Numbered from the stretch's first letter, positions 40,228 to 53,192 are shown. The stretch is DNA of 64,000 nt from Echeneis naucrates (GCF_900963305.1 NC_042518.1:6675548-6739547); one strand, 5' to 3'. Notes: generated by a model not told the origin, from the letters alone. Program-made: numbers and translations.

Positions 40228-42466
40228 ATGGATGTGGATCACCACGAAACCAGCGGCGAGACCAAGTCGGCCATGCACACTTGGCGTTATCGCCACCATT
40301 TCACGTACAAGGCAGATCAAGGAAAAAATATCATCGTCCAGTGTAATCTGTGTCTGCCGAGGGTTAATCTGCTTTCCACGTCGAAAACGTCAACATCAAA
40401 CCTAAAGAAGCATTTAGACGTGAGTTGCACAAAGTACTGTTAATGTAACGATCTGCCACATCCGCCAGGTTAATGTTTAAAAGAGTCAATGAATGAATAG
40501 CAGCCCCTCGTGATTAATAACGTTACACCGTATCTGCATGCCGAGTACCAACTCATGGCGCTGGAGGGCCGTCGTGTTCAACTTTATGTTCACAAACACA
40601 CCTTTTGGTATTTGGATTATTCTTACCGTCGCAGTTAAAGTTGGTAAACTGAGACAAACTCTGCACATGGAAGCAGTGCGTGCGCGCGCACACCCAAACA
40701 CGCACACCCTTCGCCAACAACTAACATGAAACCTCTGGCGTTTTCTGTTTCAGAGAACACATTTGGGCTGTGAAGCCAGTCCTGATGCCAAAAGGGGAAG
40801 AAAGAAAGAAGAACGCAATGGGGAGGAAAGCAGGCACTGCCAGCTCAAAAAACTTAAAGCAGAAATCATCTCCAAATGCATGACCCAGGCCAAGATCGAT
40901 GATCTCATCTTCAACTTTATTGTGGAAGACTGCCAGTCGTTTTATGTGCTGGAGCAGCCCGGCTTTAGGAAGCTGATTGCAGGCTTGACTGAGGGGCTGA
41001 AGTCCATGGACAGGGTGACCTTGTTTACAAAGGTGGATCAGAGTTTCTCCAGGATGCGGGAAGAGCTGATGGCAAAACTCAGCAACGTCGAGAACGTCTG
41101 CACAACGGCTGACATCTGGACGGCCAACAACAGGAGCTTCTTCGGGATGACCTGTCACTGGATCGACAACGATTCTCTGGAGAGAAAATCTGCCGCTCTG
41201 GGGTTTGTGCGGCTGCAGGGCAGGATCACCTATGACACCATCGCAGCACGAATACACGACATCCATGTGGCCTACAGTATTGAGAGCAAAGTTCAGACCA
41301 CAGTCACTGACAATGGCAGCCCCTTTATTAGCGTGTTCAAAGAGTTTGCAGTGGACACCCAGGAAACTGACGATGACATTGGGTTTTATGAGAATGTGAG
41401 CACGGTCCTGGAGGGCGAGCCCGAGCAGGACATGCTTCTGTTTCTGCCCACCGTACAGCGTTGTGCATCACACACTCTGGAGCAGATTGTGACTGAGGAC
41501 TTTTGGCAGGCAGTGTCACAGGGGCCCATGTGCCAGTTACATTACAGCACAATGGCCAAGGTGTATGCCATATGGAGCAAATGCCACCATCTCCAGGTCG
41601 GCATGGATGCAGCCGAGGAGATAGGAAAGATGGCGCTGGTTGTTCCCTCCGTTATACGCTGGAATGTGGAGTACTGTGCTGTGCAGAAAATCGTCTCTCT
41701 CACTGAGCGGGAGCTGACGGAGCTTTGTGCCCGTCTGGAGGTCCCGCGTGTGCAGCCGGAGGAGATGGCCTTCTTGAAAGAATACGTGACTGTGTTCCAC
41801 CCGCTTGCTTTTGCGCTTGAACTTTTCCAAGCCGAGCAGAAATGTTACTTGGGCCTGGTCATCCCGACGGTTCTTAGTCTGAAAAACAAGTTAAATGAGC
41901 AGAAAGACGGGGCAAATTATTTTGCTGATGTCATCAACGCCATTGTAATGGCTATTGATGTGCGGTTCCAGGAGCTGTTTGCCAGCACAGAAGCAAAGAT
42001 TGCAACAGCAACCACTCCACAGTTTCGTCTGTGGTGGATGGCTGCCTCGGAGAGGGAGGAGATGTGCTCTCTGCTGGCCACAGAGGCGTCGCAGATGGAT
42101 CCCTGTAACGTAGCTGAGGCAAACACCAGCCGCAATTTGTCCACTATTGAATCTGAAGATGATTTCTTCAGCTATGGGCCTGTGAAAACGGCCACTCAGA
42201 TCCAGCAAAGGGGGGTGATGGAAGAGATCCGTAAGTATGTTGAAGGAACAGGGAAGAGCCTCGAATGCTTGCAGGACTTCCCTCGAGTGAAGCAGCTTTT
42301 CCTAAAATACAACACCACCCTGCCCTCCACAGCCCCCGTCCAGCGTCTCTTCAGTCAGAAGGGCAACCTGGTCACATCACAGAGAAACTTTCTGACCGAC
42401 GATTACTTCGAGCGTATTCAGCTTTTGAGATACAACAGCAACGTGTGCTCTTTGAACACTGAGTGA
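40228..42466 (+). CDS. BED zinc-finger / hAT-transposase-derived (ZBED-like) host gene, two coding exons
   Basis: Exons 40228-40419 and 40754-42466 join in phase 0 at a GT-AG intron and give 634 residues without a break. Residues 1-67 form a BED-type zinc finger with ligands C39, C42, H62 and H67. The last histidine comes from exon 2 (HLD|RTH), which supports the splice. A basic linker follows, then an hAT RNase-H-like core: TADIWTANNRSFFGMTCHW (D184), TVTDNGSPF (D250), the CASHTLE motif (C301, H304) and RWNVEY near 366. The hATC dimerisation region spans about 573-623 (FPRVKQLFLKYNTTLPSTAP). The usual SERxFS motif reads VQRLFS, so the position of the catalytic Glu is Q594. I see no terminal inverted repeats or target duplication around it. 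With an intron, a promoter and a full frame, it looks like a domesticated gene rather than a live transposon. The start has a good context (A at -3, G at +4). I do not recognise a specific orthologue name. Confidence 0.85.
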
Positions 42467-44850
42467 ATATATTGCCAATGACTCTCTCTCTTTCTCTGCC
42501 TTTTAAATGATGCAGAATAACCACATTGTGCTTAAATCATGAAAGAAATGAAGCCCTGAATTAATCACATTTCAGAAAACTTAGCCTGGATGTGTTTTTT
42601 AATATCCCTCCCATATCTGTTTTGATAGGCATAGCTTTTATCTCCCACTCCAGAATGGCCTGATGAAAATATCTGACAATCATGAACAGTCACATTGGAG
42701 GACTGAGTATACTGAAAAAAAACATCTTTTTATCCGTGCTATTGTTGTGATTTGAAGTAGCCACAGGGTTAAACTGAAGTGAAGTGTCTTTCAGTTGAGC
42801 TAGTTTGTTTTTCTACAGCTTATCAATGAGAATGCATCTGTCGGTATGTTTTATATCATATATAAAGAGACAAAGAAAGAGGCTCTTTTTGTTGGTGTCT
42901 CTGTTTTTTGTTTTTTTGTATAGAATCTGACGTGGGAGCCTGGAGTTATTAGATTAGTGAAGTAATGACACCGGCTATCCAACCGCACCAACATCTACTG
43001 ATTACTGGTTCAAACAAGCCTGTGCATGTAGACGGTGCACACCAGTGCCCACAAATGCCACAACTCCAGCGACTCCCAAGTGTATTCCTTGTCATGTGTC
43101 CAGATGTCAGTTAAGAGCTTTCATCTTGTCAGACAGTTGTCTGGAGACCAACAGGAAACTGCCAGAGCATGCAGACACCACACATAGACTGAACCAGAGC
43201 TGTCGAAAACATGACACGAGAAGTTGAAAAACCGACCCTCAGAGTACAAGAAGTCATGGCATTCGTTTTTTCCTCTTTTCATATACATGTATACATATGT
43301 AAGAGAAGGGAATATGTCATTAGACATATATAAACGTCCCCAGCTGTGAGGTGCTGTGAAAAAGAATCTCTTTTGCAGTATGGGGATTCTATTCAGCAAC
43401 ACATCAGCTGATAAGGAGCAAACACATCTTGAACAAGTGATTGCAGAGAAAGGACACACTAAAGGTGTGCAGCTGAAGGATCGCTGTAGCAGATAGAACT
43501 GTCATGCTGATAAAACTCCAAACTAGAATGGCACTCAGTAGAGCTGATACTGCCAAGGCCAAATGTTTTCTTCCGCCAAATTCAGATTGCTATCTGGACC
43601 TGCACTAAAGTCAGGTCCACCCTAACCCTAACCCTCTCAACAGCATTAATATGTCTCAGTGCTTCACAACAACTTTCAGGAAATATCTTCTGAAAACCAA
43701 CTCCTGTGTAAGCACCTTAAACTGAATCTGCCTCAAATTCAAATACCCCATAACCCATCCCTTCACAAGGTTTGATGCATGGATGACCTTTTAGAGCTAG
43801 TGTCTGAAGTCTAAAAGCACTGGATGTCAGGCAATATTCACACTCCCGTTTACAACTCTATATCTAAGACAGTATGTTGCCACTAGATTTTTGAGGCCTT
43901 ATCAATATATCCATATTAGCGTTAGATTACTGCCTGTTTCATTACATTAAGTTTTATTGCCTGATGTGTAAGTCTGATATCAGAGTATGATAGTATTAAA
44001 GTTTTGCTTGAAATTTGTAAACAACTATAAGACATTTCAGTTTAAGCTTTAACCTATTCTAACATAACAGGTTCTTTATTATTTTTCCTCTGTGAGTAAT
44101 CTTATGTTTGCAGTTGTCATCCTGTGATCAGAGACACATGAGCCCCAGATGGAGTAGAGAGTTTGCAAAGATGTCAAGAGCTTCCTGTCTAATGTTTCAC
44201 CTTCTTGATGCATGATCTGAAAACCTGCAGATCAGGATTAGCAGGTAAATGAAATGCACCAATAATGTTGTTTGGAAATCATGTTCCATTTAAAAATGAC
44301 TATCCTGCCACCTGTTGGACAATCATACAATTCAGTGAATACTTAAGCAACCAAAAATAACCTAAAAATGGTCAAACAGTCCAATAAAACAAACCGAAAG
44401 TTCAGTTCAAAATTTGATCCAAAGTGGAAATTTTAATGGCTTCAGAAAAACAACTGGTACGAAGTATTACTCATGAAAACTCCCAGTAATACCCGCCACC
44501 ATGTGGTACCACACTTAATTTAGAAGAGGATCATGTTAGGCACAGAGTGGGTGGAAGGTGTACAGTGTGTTAAAACAAATAATTCTGTCACGATAGTTTA
44601 ATCCACCACCAAGCCCTTGTCTTTCCAGTCCTCTCATGCTTCCTCCCTTGCAAAAAATAACTTAGAATCTCTTGTTATACAAAAGCAGCATGGTAGAGAC
44701 AAATGCTCAAATGAGTCTTTGTCAGTTCAGTTATAATACAGTAAGGAGGGAAGCATTAGAAAGCCTTCCAGACATGGCTGGGTTATTTTAATTTCCTAAT
44801 GCATTTCTCTCACTTCACCCTTCTGGTGTCAGCTCCCAGAACAACCTCAG
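42467..44850. other. Tail-to-tail intergenic region between the hAT-derived gene and aimp2
   Basis: It holds the 3' regions of two convergent genes. No exon is recognised. A short telomere-like run (two and a half CCCTAA units) lies at 43620-43635. On the minus strand, an ATTAAA variant poly(A) hexamer at 44787-44792, about 60 bp past the aimp2 stop, and an AATAAA at 44075-44080 are both candidates for aimp2 3' end formation. Confidence 0.5.
43620..43635. repeat. Short telomere-like CCCTAA run
   Basis: Two and a half CCCTAA units. A matching short run lies at 48834-48848. They are too short to be called telomeric tracts. Confidence 0.6.
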
Positions 44851-47800
44851 TTACTGTAGAAGTAGCTTGGCGGGACCAAAGTAGCCCAGGTTTTCGCAGG
44901 ACTTCAGCCAGCGCTGGACATTAGCCGGAGCGGAGGACACGGAGCCACTTTGCAGCACGCAGCAGTAGCAGGTGATGTCAGCGAGGGATACATCCGGCCC
45001 AGCCAACCAGGGGTTTCGGCCCAAAGCGGAGTTTAGGGCCCGCAGGACGGCAGCCCGCTCCTTGGCACTGCCATCTAACAGCTGGAAGAAAGCTGTGTCC
45101 ACCCAGCTGTCCACCAGAGTGGCCAAGGCAGGGTCGCTGGGGTAGGGAGCAAGCAGCTTGAAGAGGAAGCGTGCCACGTTGGCTTCACCCTTGATGGGAC
45201 ACATGTTCTGGATGCTAAACTTCATTTCCACTTTAGGGACTGTAGATAGACAGAGGAGAAACATGTTGCTGAATGCAAAGCTTGTAAAGATAGTATTCCA
45301 AAAGCAAAAGCATTTTCGTAATTTGTAGAGGATATTCTTCAATTAATTTTGCCACTTTAAAATCCTGCAAAGCATTTTTTTTTATATTATTCAAAGCCTA
45401 ACATCTTATCAGGCCATGTAAACCACTTCTCAAATGGCTTCATGTTGGATTGCAGTAATTTTTTTTATGTCAGAATGAGAAGTAGTGTAAGCTCACATTC
45501 ATGGAGCCACCAAGCAAGATGACAACCCGCTTCACAAAAAATTACTTCCAAATAATGCATTTCCACTTCTGCACTGATTTACTACAACATTCAAGAGTGA
45601 TAAAGTGTTGTGCAATACAATATAACTTCTTAACCTGCCACCCACTTCCTCCTACAGTTCTTTTCCTCTCTCCATCCATTAACCAACAGCAGCTCTCTCA
45701 CTGTGTCCTTACCATCTTTCCATATGAGAGTGAAACCCAGCTGGAACATTTGGCGAGCATAGCTGTCTGCATGGCGTGGACCAAGACATGAAAGGAGCTG
45801 TGGTGGTACACCGGCAACTGAGGAGTGGACATGGACAGTAGAGAGCACCCGATAGCGCTGAGACAGCAGGCTGTGGAGCACCAGCAGGGTCAGAGGTGGA
45901 TGAGCTGGGTTGGCATTTACGACAATGTCACGGAGAGCGCCATGATCCTGACATAAAAGAGATAGAGGTAAATAAGTGCACCACACAAAATAAAGACTGT
46001 TAACATTAATTGTTTTTAATTAGACCACACCTCTTCAACAAAATACGCTACCATTCCACACCCTCATATTTGACTCAAGTCAAATTCAATCATTGCGTCA
46101 TTTAGAACTTGGAACAGCAGGCAGGTAAAAATGATCAAAGGCTGCTATGACAAGAGAAACACAGTAAAAGTGTATGAATTGGAAATTTGGGCATCACTGG
46201 AGTGCAAATTCCACTTTCTCACCTTTCCCAGTTGTGTATCAAGGTCTGTGGTGCCCTTGAAGGTTGTAGAGCTAGAGCTTTGGGAAGAGAGGCTGCTGCT
46301 GACTGTCAGGTCCAGATCAGCATCTGGGGTGGTTACTGTCTTGGCCAGGCCCTCCACGGCAGCTTTCAGCTCATACAGTTTTCTCATGATCTCATTTTGC
46401 CGGGCCTCCAGAGCTTTGACTGCTGGGTCCACCTCGCCATTCTGTGAAAATAGAGTAGCTGGTTAGCTAAAGCAAGAGCGTGAGTCCCAGTTTGACCAAT
46501 GTGGCCACAGCCCTTTGGCAGATTTCAAACACAACACAGACAACAGTAAAAACCTAGAGAATATATTAGAATGGTAGGGAGAAACTCCACATGCACCAAT
46601 GATGGCCCAATCTCTCACATTGAGATTTGAAGACTAGGCCTTTAACAGATAGGATTTTATTTGTGTGCCACAACATCTATTCCTAATGAAGTCAGTGAAC
46701 TCCATTGTTTAAGGAGGTATCAAGTCCACATACGTAAGTAAATCTTGTAAAATATCGCAGTCAAAATACTCCACTATGGGTAAAACAATAGTATTTTATT
46801 TTTTGAACATATGTTTAAAAACAACAAGCACATAAAGCAGGTTTTAGTTTTTGTCATTTTACTTGTTCTTACAAGCCTTTCAAATACTGTACGTCTTAAT
46901 GTTCATTCTGCTTAAGTAATGTGGGACAAAATCCACTTTTAGCTCCTAGTTAAAATATTCTCAAGTATATGCTTATCTATTAACAATGATGATCTGAGAA
47001 TATGAGAGTTCATGAGTTTTTAACTAAGTGGATATATTTCTAGAATTTGCAAAATTTGCTCTTTGTGGAACTTTCCCTTGATTCCAGCTTAGCACTAGCA
47101 CTTTCAGGAGTTTACAAAAAGCAGCTTTTACACAGAAATGACTAACTTATTTATCCTCTGTGCAGCTAAAGCCTTCTATTTACTCATTAAAGTTAGCCAC
47201 ACTTGGTCCAACATCAGATGCACTGAACGTGCAATGAGCCCAATATCAACTACAGAACTGACTACAGAATGCAAAACCAGATTCAGTGTCCAATATGAAT
47301 ACCTCAATACTGCACTGATACATAAAATCTATCCTTCTACTATTAGATCCAGTCAAAGTCAATGTCTTACTGTGTAAGCAATGTATTATACTACTATTAC
47401 AACCGATTTTTATAATGTTGCTAAATTAAATATGTGCATCAAATTATGTCTAATTACCTCATATTTTTTACATTATAATATCATATAATGTGACATAATA
47501 TGTCAGCTCATTTAGGTCCAGTGGACAGTGAAGTATAGCTGACCTCAATAACGTATGAATGAATGGAGCAAGAGTCTCCCAGTGATATGATCGTTTTATA
47601 TGTCAGTATCCAGAATAGCAGGAAATGTTGGTGGACAGGCTGCTCCGACAGTGTTGTCGCTTTAATGTGTGTAGTGTTATCTGAATGGATGCACAGACGT
47701 CGTTGCATCAGCTGGAAGTGACAGCGCTGTCGCGGAGAGCTAACTTAGCAGGCTAGCGTGGCTAAGGACAATTCATGCTAGCAGCGAGAAGCGAAGAGGA

Positions 47801-48056
47801 AAACGTCCTGCAGGCAACAGCGAGAGCAAAACACAAGCCAGTCATTTTTTGGGGGGAGTGGAGGAGGTAGGAGGAGGAAATAAGGTGCAGTTTGTCGAGA
47901 TGAGATCAGAGTTCAGTTCAGAGTTACCTGGAGCGCGTGTTCGGGGTTGCAGCCGGTCCCTTGCTGCGCGTGGATATTTGCTAACTTGTACATGCAGGTT
48001 GGTAAATCAATCTTTATGTCACCCCCACAGATGGGCTTTACCTGGTACATGGACAT
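44851..48056 (-). CDS. aimp2: Aminoacyl-tRNA synthetase complex-interacting multifunctional protein 2 (p38/JTV1), four coding exons
   Basis: AIMP2 is the core scaffold of the cytoplasmic multi-tRNA-synthetase complex. In mammals it also acts in p53 and TGF-beta signalling. Minus-strand coding exons are 47928-48056, 46223-46441, 45713-45947 and 44851-45239, joining to 323 residues (human 320). The N terminus [12 protein letters not shown] and [13 protein letters not shown] match the lysyl-tRNA-synthetase-binding end. Exon 2 encodes the coiled coil ([20 protein letters not shown]) and TPDADLDLT. Exon 3 has [19 protein letters not shown] and [10 protein letters not shown]. Exon 4 has the GST-C-like domain with [36 protein letters not shown] and [13 protein letters not shown]. 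The start is set by homology: the frame stays open upstream to 48236, but that part is low-complexity. In mammals AIMP2 is head-to-head with PMS2; no pms2 is seen here. Confidence 0.97.
46442..47927 (-). other. Intron 1 of aimp2
   Basis: A 1.5-kb AT-rich intron. I see no further exon, snoRNA-like boxes or repeat of note. Confidence 0.8.
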
Positions 48057-48205
48057 GCTGGAGGACAGTCTGAACAGAGACAAACAGATAAAAACAATAA
48101 TGATAATAATAAAAAAAAAAAAATTCCTGGACACAGACGTCCTCTGAGACGATGATGTTGACAGGCAGCAGCAGCAGCTACCGGTCAGACAGGAAGAGAC
48201 AGCCG

Positions 48206-48220
48206 TGACCTCACTTCCGG
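48206..48220 (-). promoter_or_regulatory. Probable aimp2 promoter elements: ETS site beside a TGAGGTCA motif
   Basis: On the minus strand CCGGAAGTG (48212-48220), a high-affinity ETS/GABP-type site, is followed without a gap by TGAGGTCA (48206-48213, overlapping by two bases). It lies about 150 bp before the aimp2 ATG. TATA-less promoters of housekeeping genes commonly use such ETS sites, so this is a good candidate for the core promoter. Confidence 0.55.
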
Positions 48221-48833
48221 CTTTTCTAATTACCATTTAGACTTTAGATCGTTTGTTTGTTTGCTTGTTTTATGGTGATTACAAAGAAGATGAGGTCATC
48301 CATTTTCCCTCAGCTCCTATCAGCCTAAATACACTAGAGGACGCCACCGTATAATCCCTTTTTTTTTTGGGGGGGGGGGGTGCAGTAGGTTAGGAGTCAA
48401 GCTCTCCCTGCAGCGCAAATTCAACCAAAAACTAAGATGTATTGATTAAATGCTGATAATGTAAGCTATAAGGTTTAAAGTTTTTTTTTTCTTCTCAAAG
48501 AAGCTGGTGCAGGGACGTCTTTTATTTGTACTTTAAGTTAAAAACACAGATGGTTTGACAGTGATCAAGTACCCAATGACTTATTTACGAATTTAACATT
48601 TCAGCAACATTTTCCTTGTCGGCGACCAAATGTATTTTTGTCGAAATATGTTGTTGTGAGTTTTTCGGGTAAGGGCAGGATGCATTTAGCGGCATCAGTA
48701 CAGGTGACATGGTGAGAAGTGAAGGATGCTGGCCATTTTCAACCCATAGAGAGCAGTGCTGCTACAGTTTTCAGAAAGCGCAAGACTCAGTGTGTATTTA
48801 CATTTTAACGCAGTCATTTGTTTCAAAAACAAA

Positions 48834-48848
48834 CCCTAACCCTAACCC
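48834..48848. repeat. Short telomere-like CCCTAA run
   Basis: Two and a half CCCTAA units in intergenic DNA upstream of aimp2. Confidence 0.6.
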
Positions 48849-51800
48849 AAAAAGACAACAATTTGCAGTGATTTTTGAACAAACAAAAAAATAAAAAATA
48901 GGGCCAAGTGTTTCTTGGATTTCATAGTGATGTAATTTACATAGGTTACAAAAGGTACTAAATCCAGCTAAAACATAGGGCACATTGCCTCATTAGGGTT
49001 AAAAAGTTTTAAACACTGCAATATAGTTTCAACGTAAGTTGAAAAAGTATCATCAATGTATGTTTGTCTTTTGTCTTTAATCTTATAGCAACCAGAAGAA
49101 AAGCATTTTGTACCATTACAAAGAACTGTCTACATTTAAATGGGCCAGATTAGAGAAAATCTTCCAATTATCATGAAAAATATCATTCAATCAGCACTTA
49201 AGATCGGGATTTTACAGGTGAGAGATGACAACTCTCTGCTCTTTTGTGGTCAAAAAGGTAAAAGCCAACCTGTTACTCTGATCAAAAGCAATTAGCTCAG
49301 TAAAGCCAGTGTAGTTCATTCAAGTGATTTATGACTCAATCAAACCTGGCAACATAATCCTTCACCAGGAAGCAATCGAGCAAGCCGTGACTCTGCCTGA
49401 CACCAGCTTCTCTATTGGCATGTCCTATTACAATAACGTTCTCCTCTGTCACCTTTCTATCAGAGAAATCGGCTTAGTGTTATTTCACACTTGGGCTACA
49501 TTTCTCCTCGTTAGCCATTGTGACAAGGGAAGCTTAATGGAAATGCATGATCAAACTTTATGTCTCAACAGTTTGTTATTGCTGAATAATTCACTGATCG
49601 CTGTGGTCTGGCAAGAGACAGGGAAGGAGGAGTAGGGTGGCAGCTCTGTGCTCAGCTAATATTCAGATCAAACTAAGACCTCAGATAAAAAGGAGACTAT
49701 AGAAGCAGCAGAAACAGTTCCAAATAGTTCTTGAAAACATGTTAGGAACATTATGATCTGTCAGGTTTTAGGTTTCAGTAAGATGCCATCTTACTGGCTC
49801 ATTGATATAAATAAATATATATGTAAACTGATAAATGGCAAAAACTAAAAACCTGGACCTTATCAATTTTATATGGAAATTAATTTGTGTTAATAGAAAA
49901 GTTTTGACATAAGACAATACTGATCATGTTTCTTTACATGAGATGATCCTGGTTGTAATGTTTGTTGATGAAAGAAAACTGTCCAGACCTGGAGCCACAA
50001 ATTACATTTTAAGACGGTTGTAAGTAATGTCTGTGTTTCTCAGTGTAATCCAAGCTTATGTAAGTTGTTTTCTTTTTGAGTACCTCCACCTGGACACAAA
50101 CATTCTTTAGTTGTCTTCTCCAACCAGACAGTTCACCTCCAGCATTCAGCTAGTCAACGCATGACACTTACCATCTTGTCTGATTGTGCCTTCTCATTTG
50201 GAAAAGTCTGCAAAGTACCTGTCTACCTTTCCATGACAGCCATTACTCAGTCTGAAGGTGAGTCAGCACATGTAACAGCTGTTCAGGGGTTTAAGTAGGG
50301 TGTGGCTTTTAGTTCAAATTGCAAACTTGCGTTACTCTAGTTAATAGACGCAGCTTAATGCTATATATAAAAGCATATCAGTTAGTGAGTGTGTAAACAA
50401 CAGGATCTGTCCAGGGTGAAAATAGATTCAGGGAAATGGCCTTTCACGAATGCCTGGGTTGTATCATGGATGGCCATTGATATGTGCATGGCCTATCATT
50501 CATTAATGAAGGGAAGCGACACGCAGACATCATAAATAGAGGCTCAAGACTAATGCTTGTTGAGGAACAGTGGCAGTGCTGTCATCCCCTGCATTATGGA
50601 TAGAGTTCCTGCACAGAGCTCACAAAGCCCATTCAGTCATCCTAACGCGCCAGTTAAATCTTTTACGACCTTCCTCCCGGTTTAGACTATCAGGTAGCAA
50701 CATTTCTGATACCACCATGGTCCAAAAAACTGGGAATGAGTGAAAATAGGATCGGCGTTGGTCCCGGCAAACTCAGGATGCACTGTTGAAGCCCAGGTAG
50801 TTGAGCCTCCCATTCCTCCGTTAGCAGCTGAAGATGGGGTACACATTAAAGTTTCACAGAGACTTAATCAGTAAGGTGAGCCTGACACCCCTTTCTTGAT
50901 ATGAGTTTTTGGTGACAATGAAGCAAGGGCATCAATTATTGAAGTGCCAAGCAGACAAGCGGGTGAGGGCTATGTGGCCATCCCAAACGGCCTATCCAGA
51001 TGTATTGCATGGTGGAGTAACAGCAATCACACAGCAAGTCTATATATTTATATATATATTTGTAGCCCATGTTTTCTTCTTGAGAATTCCTTTAATCCTC
51101 AGATTGCAGAACTTCACCAGTGCTGGCAATGCAGAGTAGATTAACTAGAAAAGTATTTCTTCAAAATGGCATGATTAGAATTAAACATGTTTGATTCAAC
51201 ATATACAGTACAAAACAATTTGACTTTGAAAAGATCAGAAACTGTGCTTAAAACCTTTGTTACATCTAAATCGTTATTTTAGCTCTTGAAACATGGCGGA
51301 GGTTTCATCCAAACACTGCAGTTATTTTTTTTGCATTGTCAGCCCCCCCCCCTCCACTGCTGGGCATCATTATCACCAAGGGAGATAAGAAACAGAGCCA
51401 TAGTCCATCTCTGTCGCTTTCCCTCCCTCTGCCCTTGAGTCCAGGTAATCTGCTTGTCACATTATCTTGTACTGCTGTCCCACAGCAGCATATCCAGCAG
51501 TTAGTGTCAACCTGTTGGCTCACATTTCCTTCCTGTTTACCATTCTCCGCTTCTGACCCACAGGGGTCACAGCGCCATTGTGCGTCCCCTGGCTTGTGTT
51601 ACCTACCGGCTTCCCCAACCTTGTTCTGCTTTCAGCAGTGTATCCCGCCACCCCGCTCCCATTCTTGTTCACTCCCTGCATGTCTGCAGAGATGAGGATC
51701 AGAAACTGATTAGAACAGAAATGGAAACATGATGATCTAATTAGTGCTGTGTGTCTGAGCACATCCAGAACTTGTCTTGATACCTGGAGCACTTGTCAGA

Positions 51801-53170
51801 CATGAAGAATATCAGGGTTGGCCTGTAAAAAGAAAGCAGGCGAAAGGTCTAGTGCATAGCTTCCTCATGAGAAATTTCATCTCCGTCTTCATTTTCATCA
51901 ATTCAAACTTGATCAGAGTAACAAATCTACAGGATTTTTCTATTTTATTTATTTTTTTTATGTACACCACGTGTTAATAGATGTAAAGCCATAATTAATC
52001 ATTTTTTACTATAATGTCTATTCCTGCTTATACAAATGATTACCAAAATTTTGTTTTGAAAATTTCAGGTCTATTATTCTTTTTTGATTGGATCCATCTT
52101 GAGGTTTGAATACACCATAGCCATTCATATCCTAAAATGAATCACTTGTACACTCATGAGCTGCCCACACTCCTGTAACTGCTGGCAGACTTTTTTATTC
52201 AACACATTCTCACTGTTGGTGCACTACATTACCCATAGAGCACCAACAGGTGTGTTATAGGAGTAGCAGCTAAGGTAGAGGGAAATTTAGCAGGCCTCAA
52301 GCAGGGATGAAGAGTGGGCCACAGATGACTGGTGAGCTCTCTGCTCTCTAACGACAAAACACACCCACAGGCTTCTTTTCATTTTCACACTAACCCCTAA
52401 CCCTCACCCTCAAAAATAAATAAATAGATAAATAAAAATTATCAGACCATTTTTAGTAATACAACAAACAAGACTATACTAAGACTATAATCTGCTTAGC
52501 CCCTCTTAAACCCTTTCACTCTGTCTTTGCTCATACTCATTAACAAAATAAAACACCTCGCGGGAACTAATGCTATTGAATATTTTATCTTAATGTGAAT
52601 TTAATAATATGGCAAGATGTAAATAGACCTCTCATGTGCTGTACATGTCAAGATGAATGAAGATTACACCATCATCACAACACACCATCTGAATTGAGCA
52701 GCAATCCTGTGAATATACATTCTACATTGGACTCCACAACCTCATGCTAATTCCAGGGTAAGGCCTGTAGTTCGGAGTTGCAGGTGTGTGTGCGGTAATA
52801 GTCAGGTTCCCCCTATAATAAACAGATAATTGAAATGACACTGAGGTTGTAGCTGTGAAAAAAATTGTACTCTGTATTTTGGCGCCTCTAGTGGGTGGGT
52901 GAAAAGTGAGGTGGTTGTTAATGTTAATCCTGTGAATCCTCTAAGTGCAGGGAAATAAACAGTTGTGTGCTATTTAAATCTCCTTCAGGAGAAATTAGTA
53001 GTTTTCATACAGTCAAACTTCACTCCAAGAGTTTGGGTGAGTGAAATAAAAGTCTTTCCTCTTGAATAAGTCCTGAGTTAGCTCTCCTGAGCTATCAAGG
53101 AGAATTGGCAAAAGAATATATGTAAGGCTAGCATCCGCAGCTATAGCATTCTGCAGAGTGTGCATCACAT

Positions 53171-53192
53171 ACACACACACACACACACACAC
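53171..53192. repeat. CA dinucleotide microsatellite
   Basis: Eleven AC units in intergenic DNA downstream of the first parvalbumin gene. Confidence 0.93.

Noticed and set aside
40721-41266. 181-codon minus-strand frame opposite the hAT-derived gene
   Set aside because: Antisense shadow of the real plus-strand exon; no domain of its own.
39700-44800. The hAT-derived gene as a live transposon
   Set aside because: I could not find terminal inverted repeats or an 8-bp target duplication. It has an intron and a housekeeping-type promoter, and the catalytic Glu position is Gln.
43620-48848. CCCTAA runs as a sign of a chromosome end or fusion point
   Set aside because: Each run has only two and a half units; such short runs occur by chance and in dispersed repeats.
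49324-49635. 103-codon plus-strand frame
   Set aside because: No recognisable domain and no coding-type composition; kept only as part of a possible conserved non-coding block.
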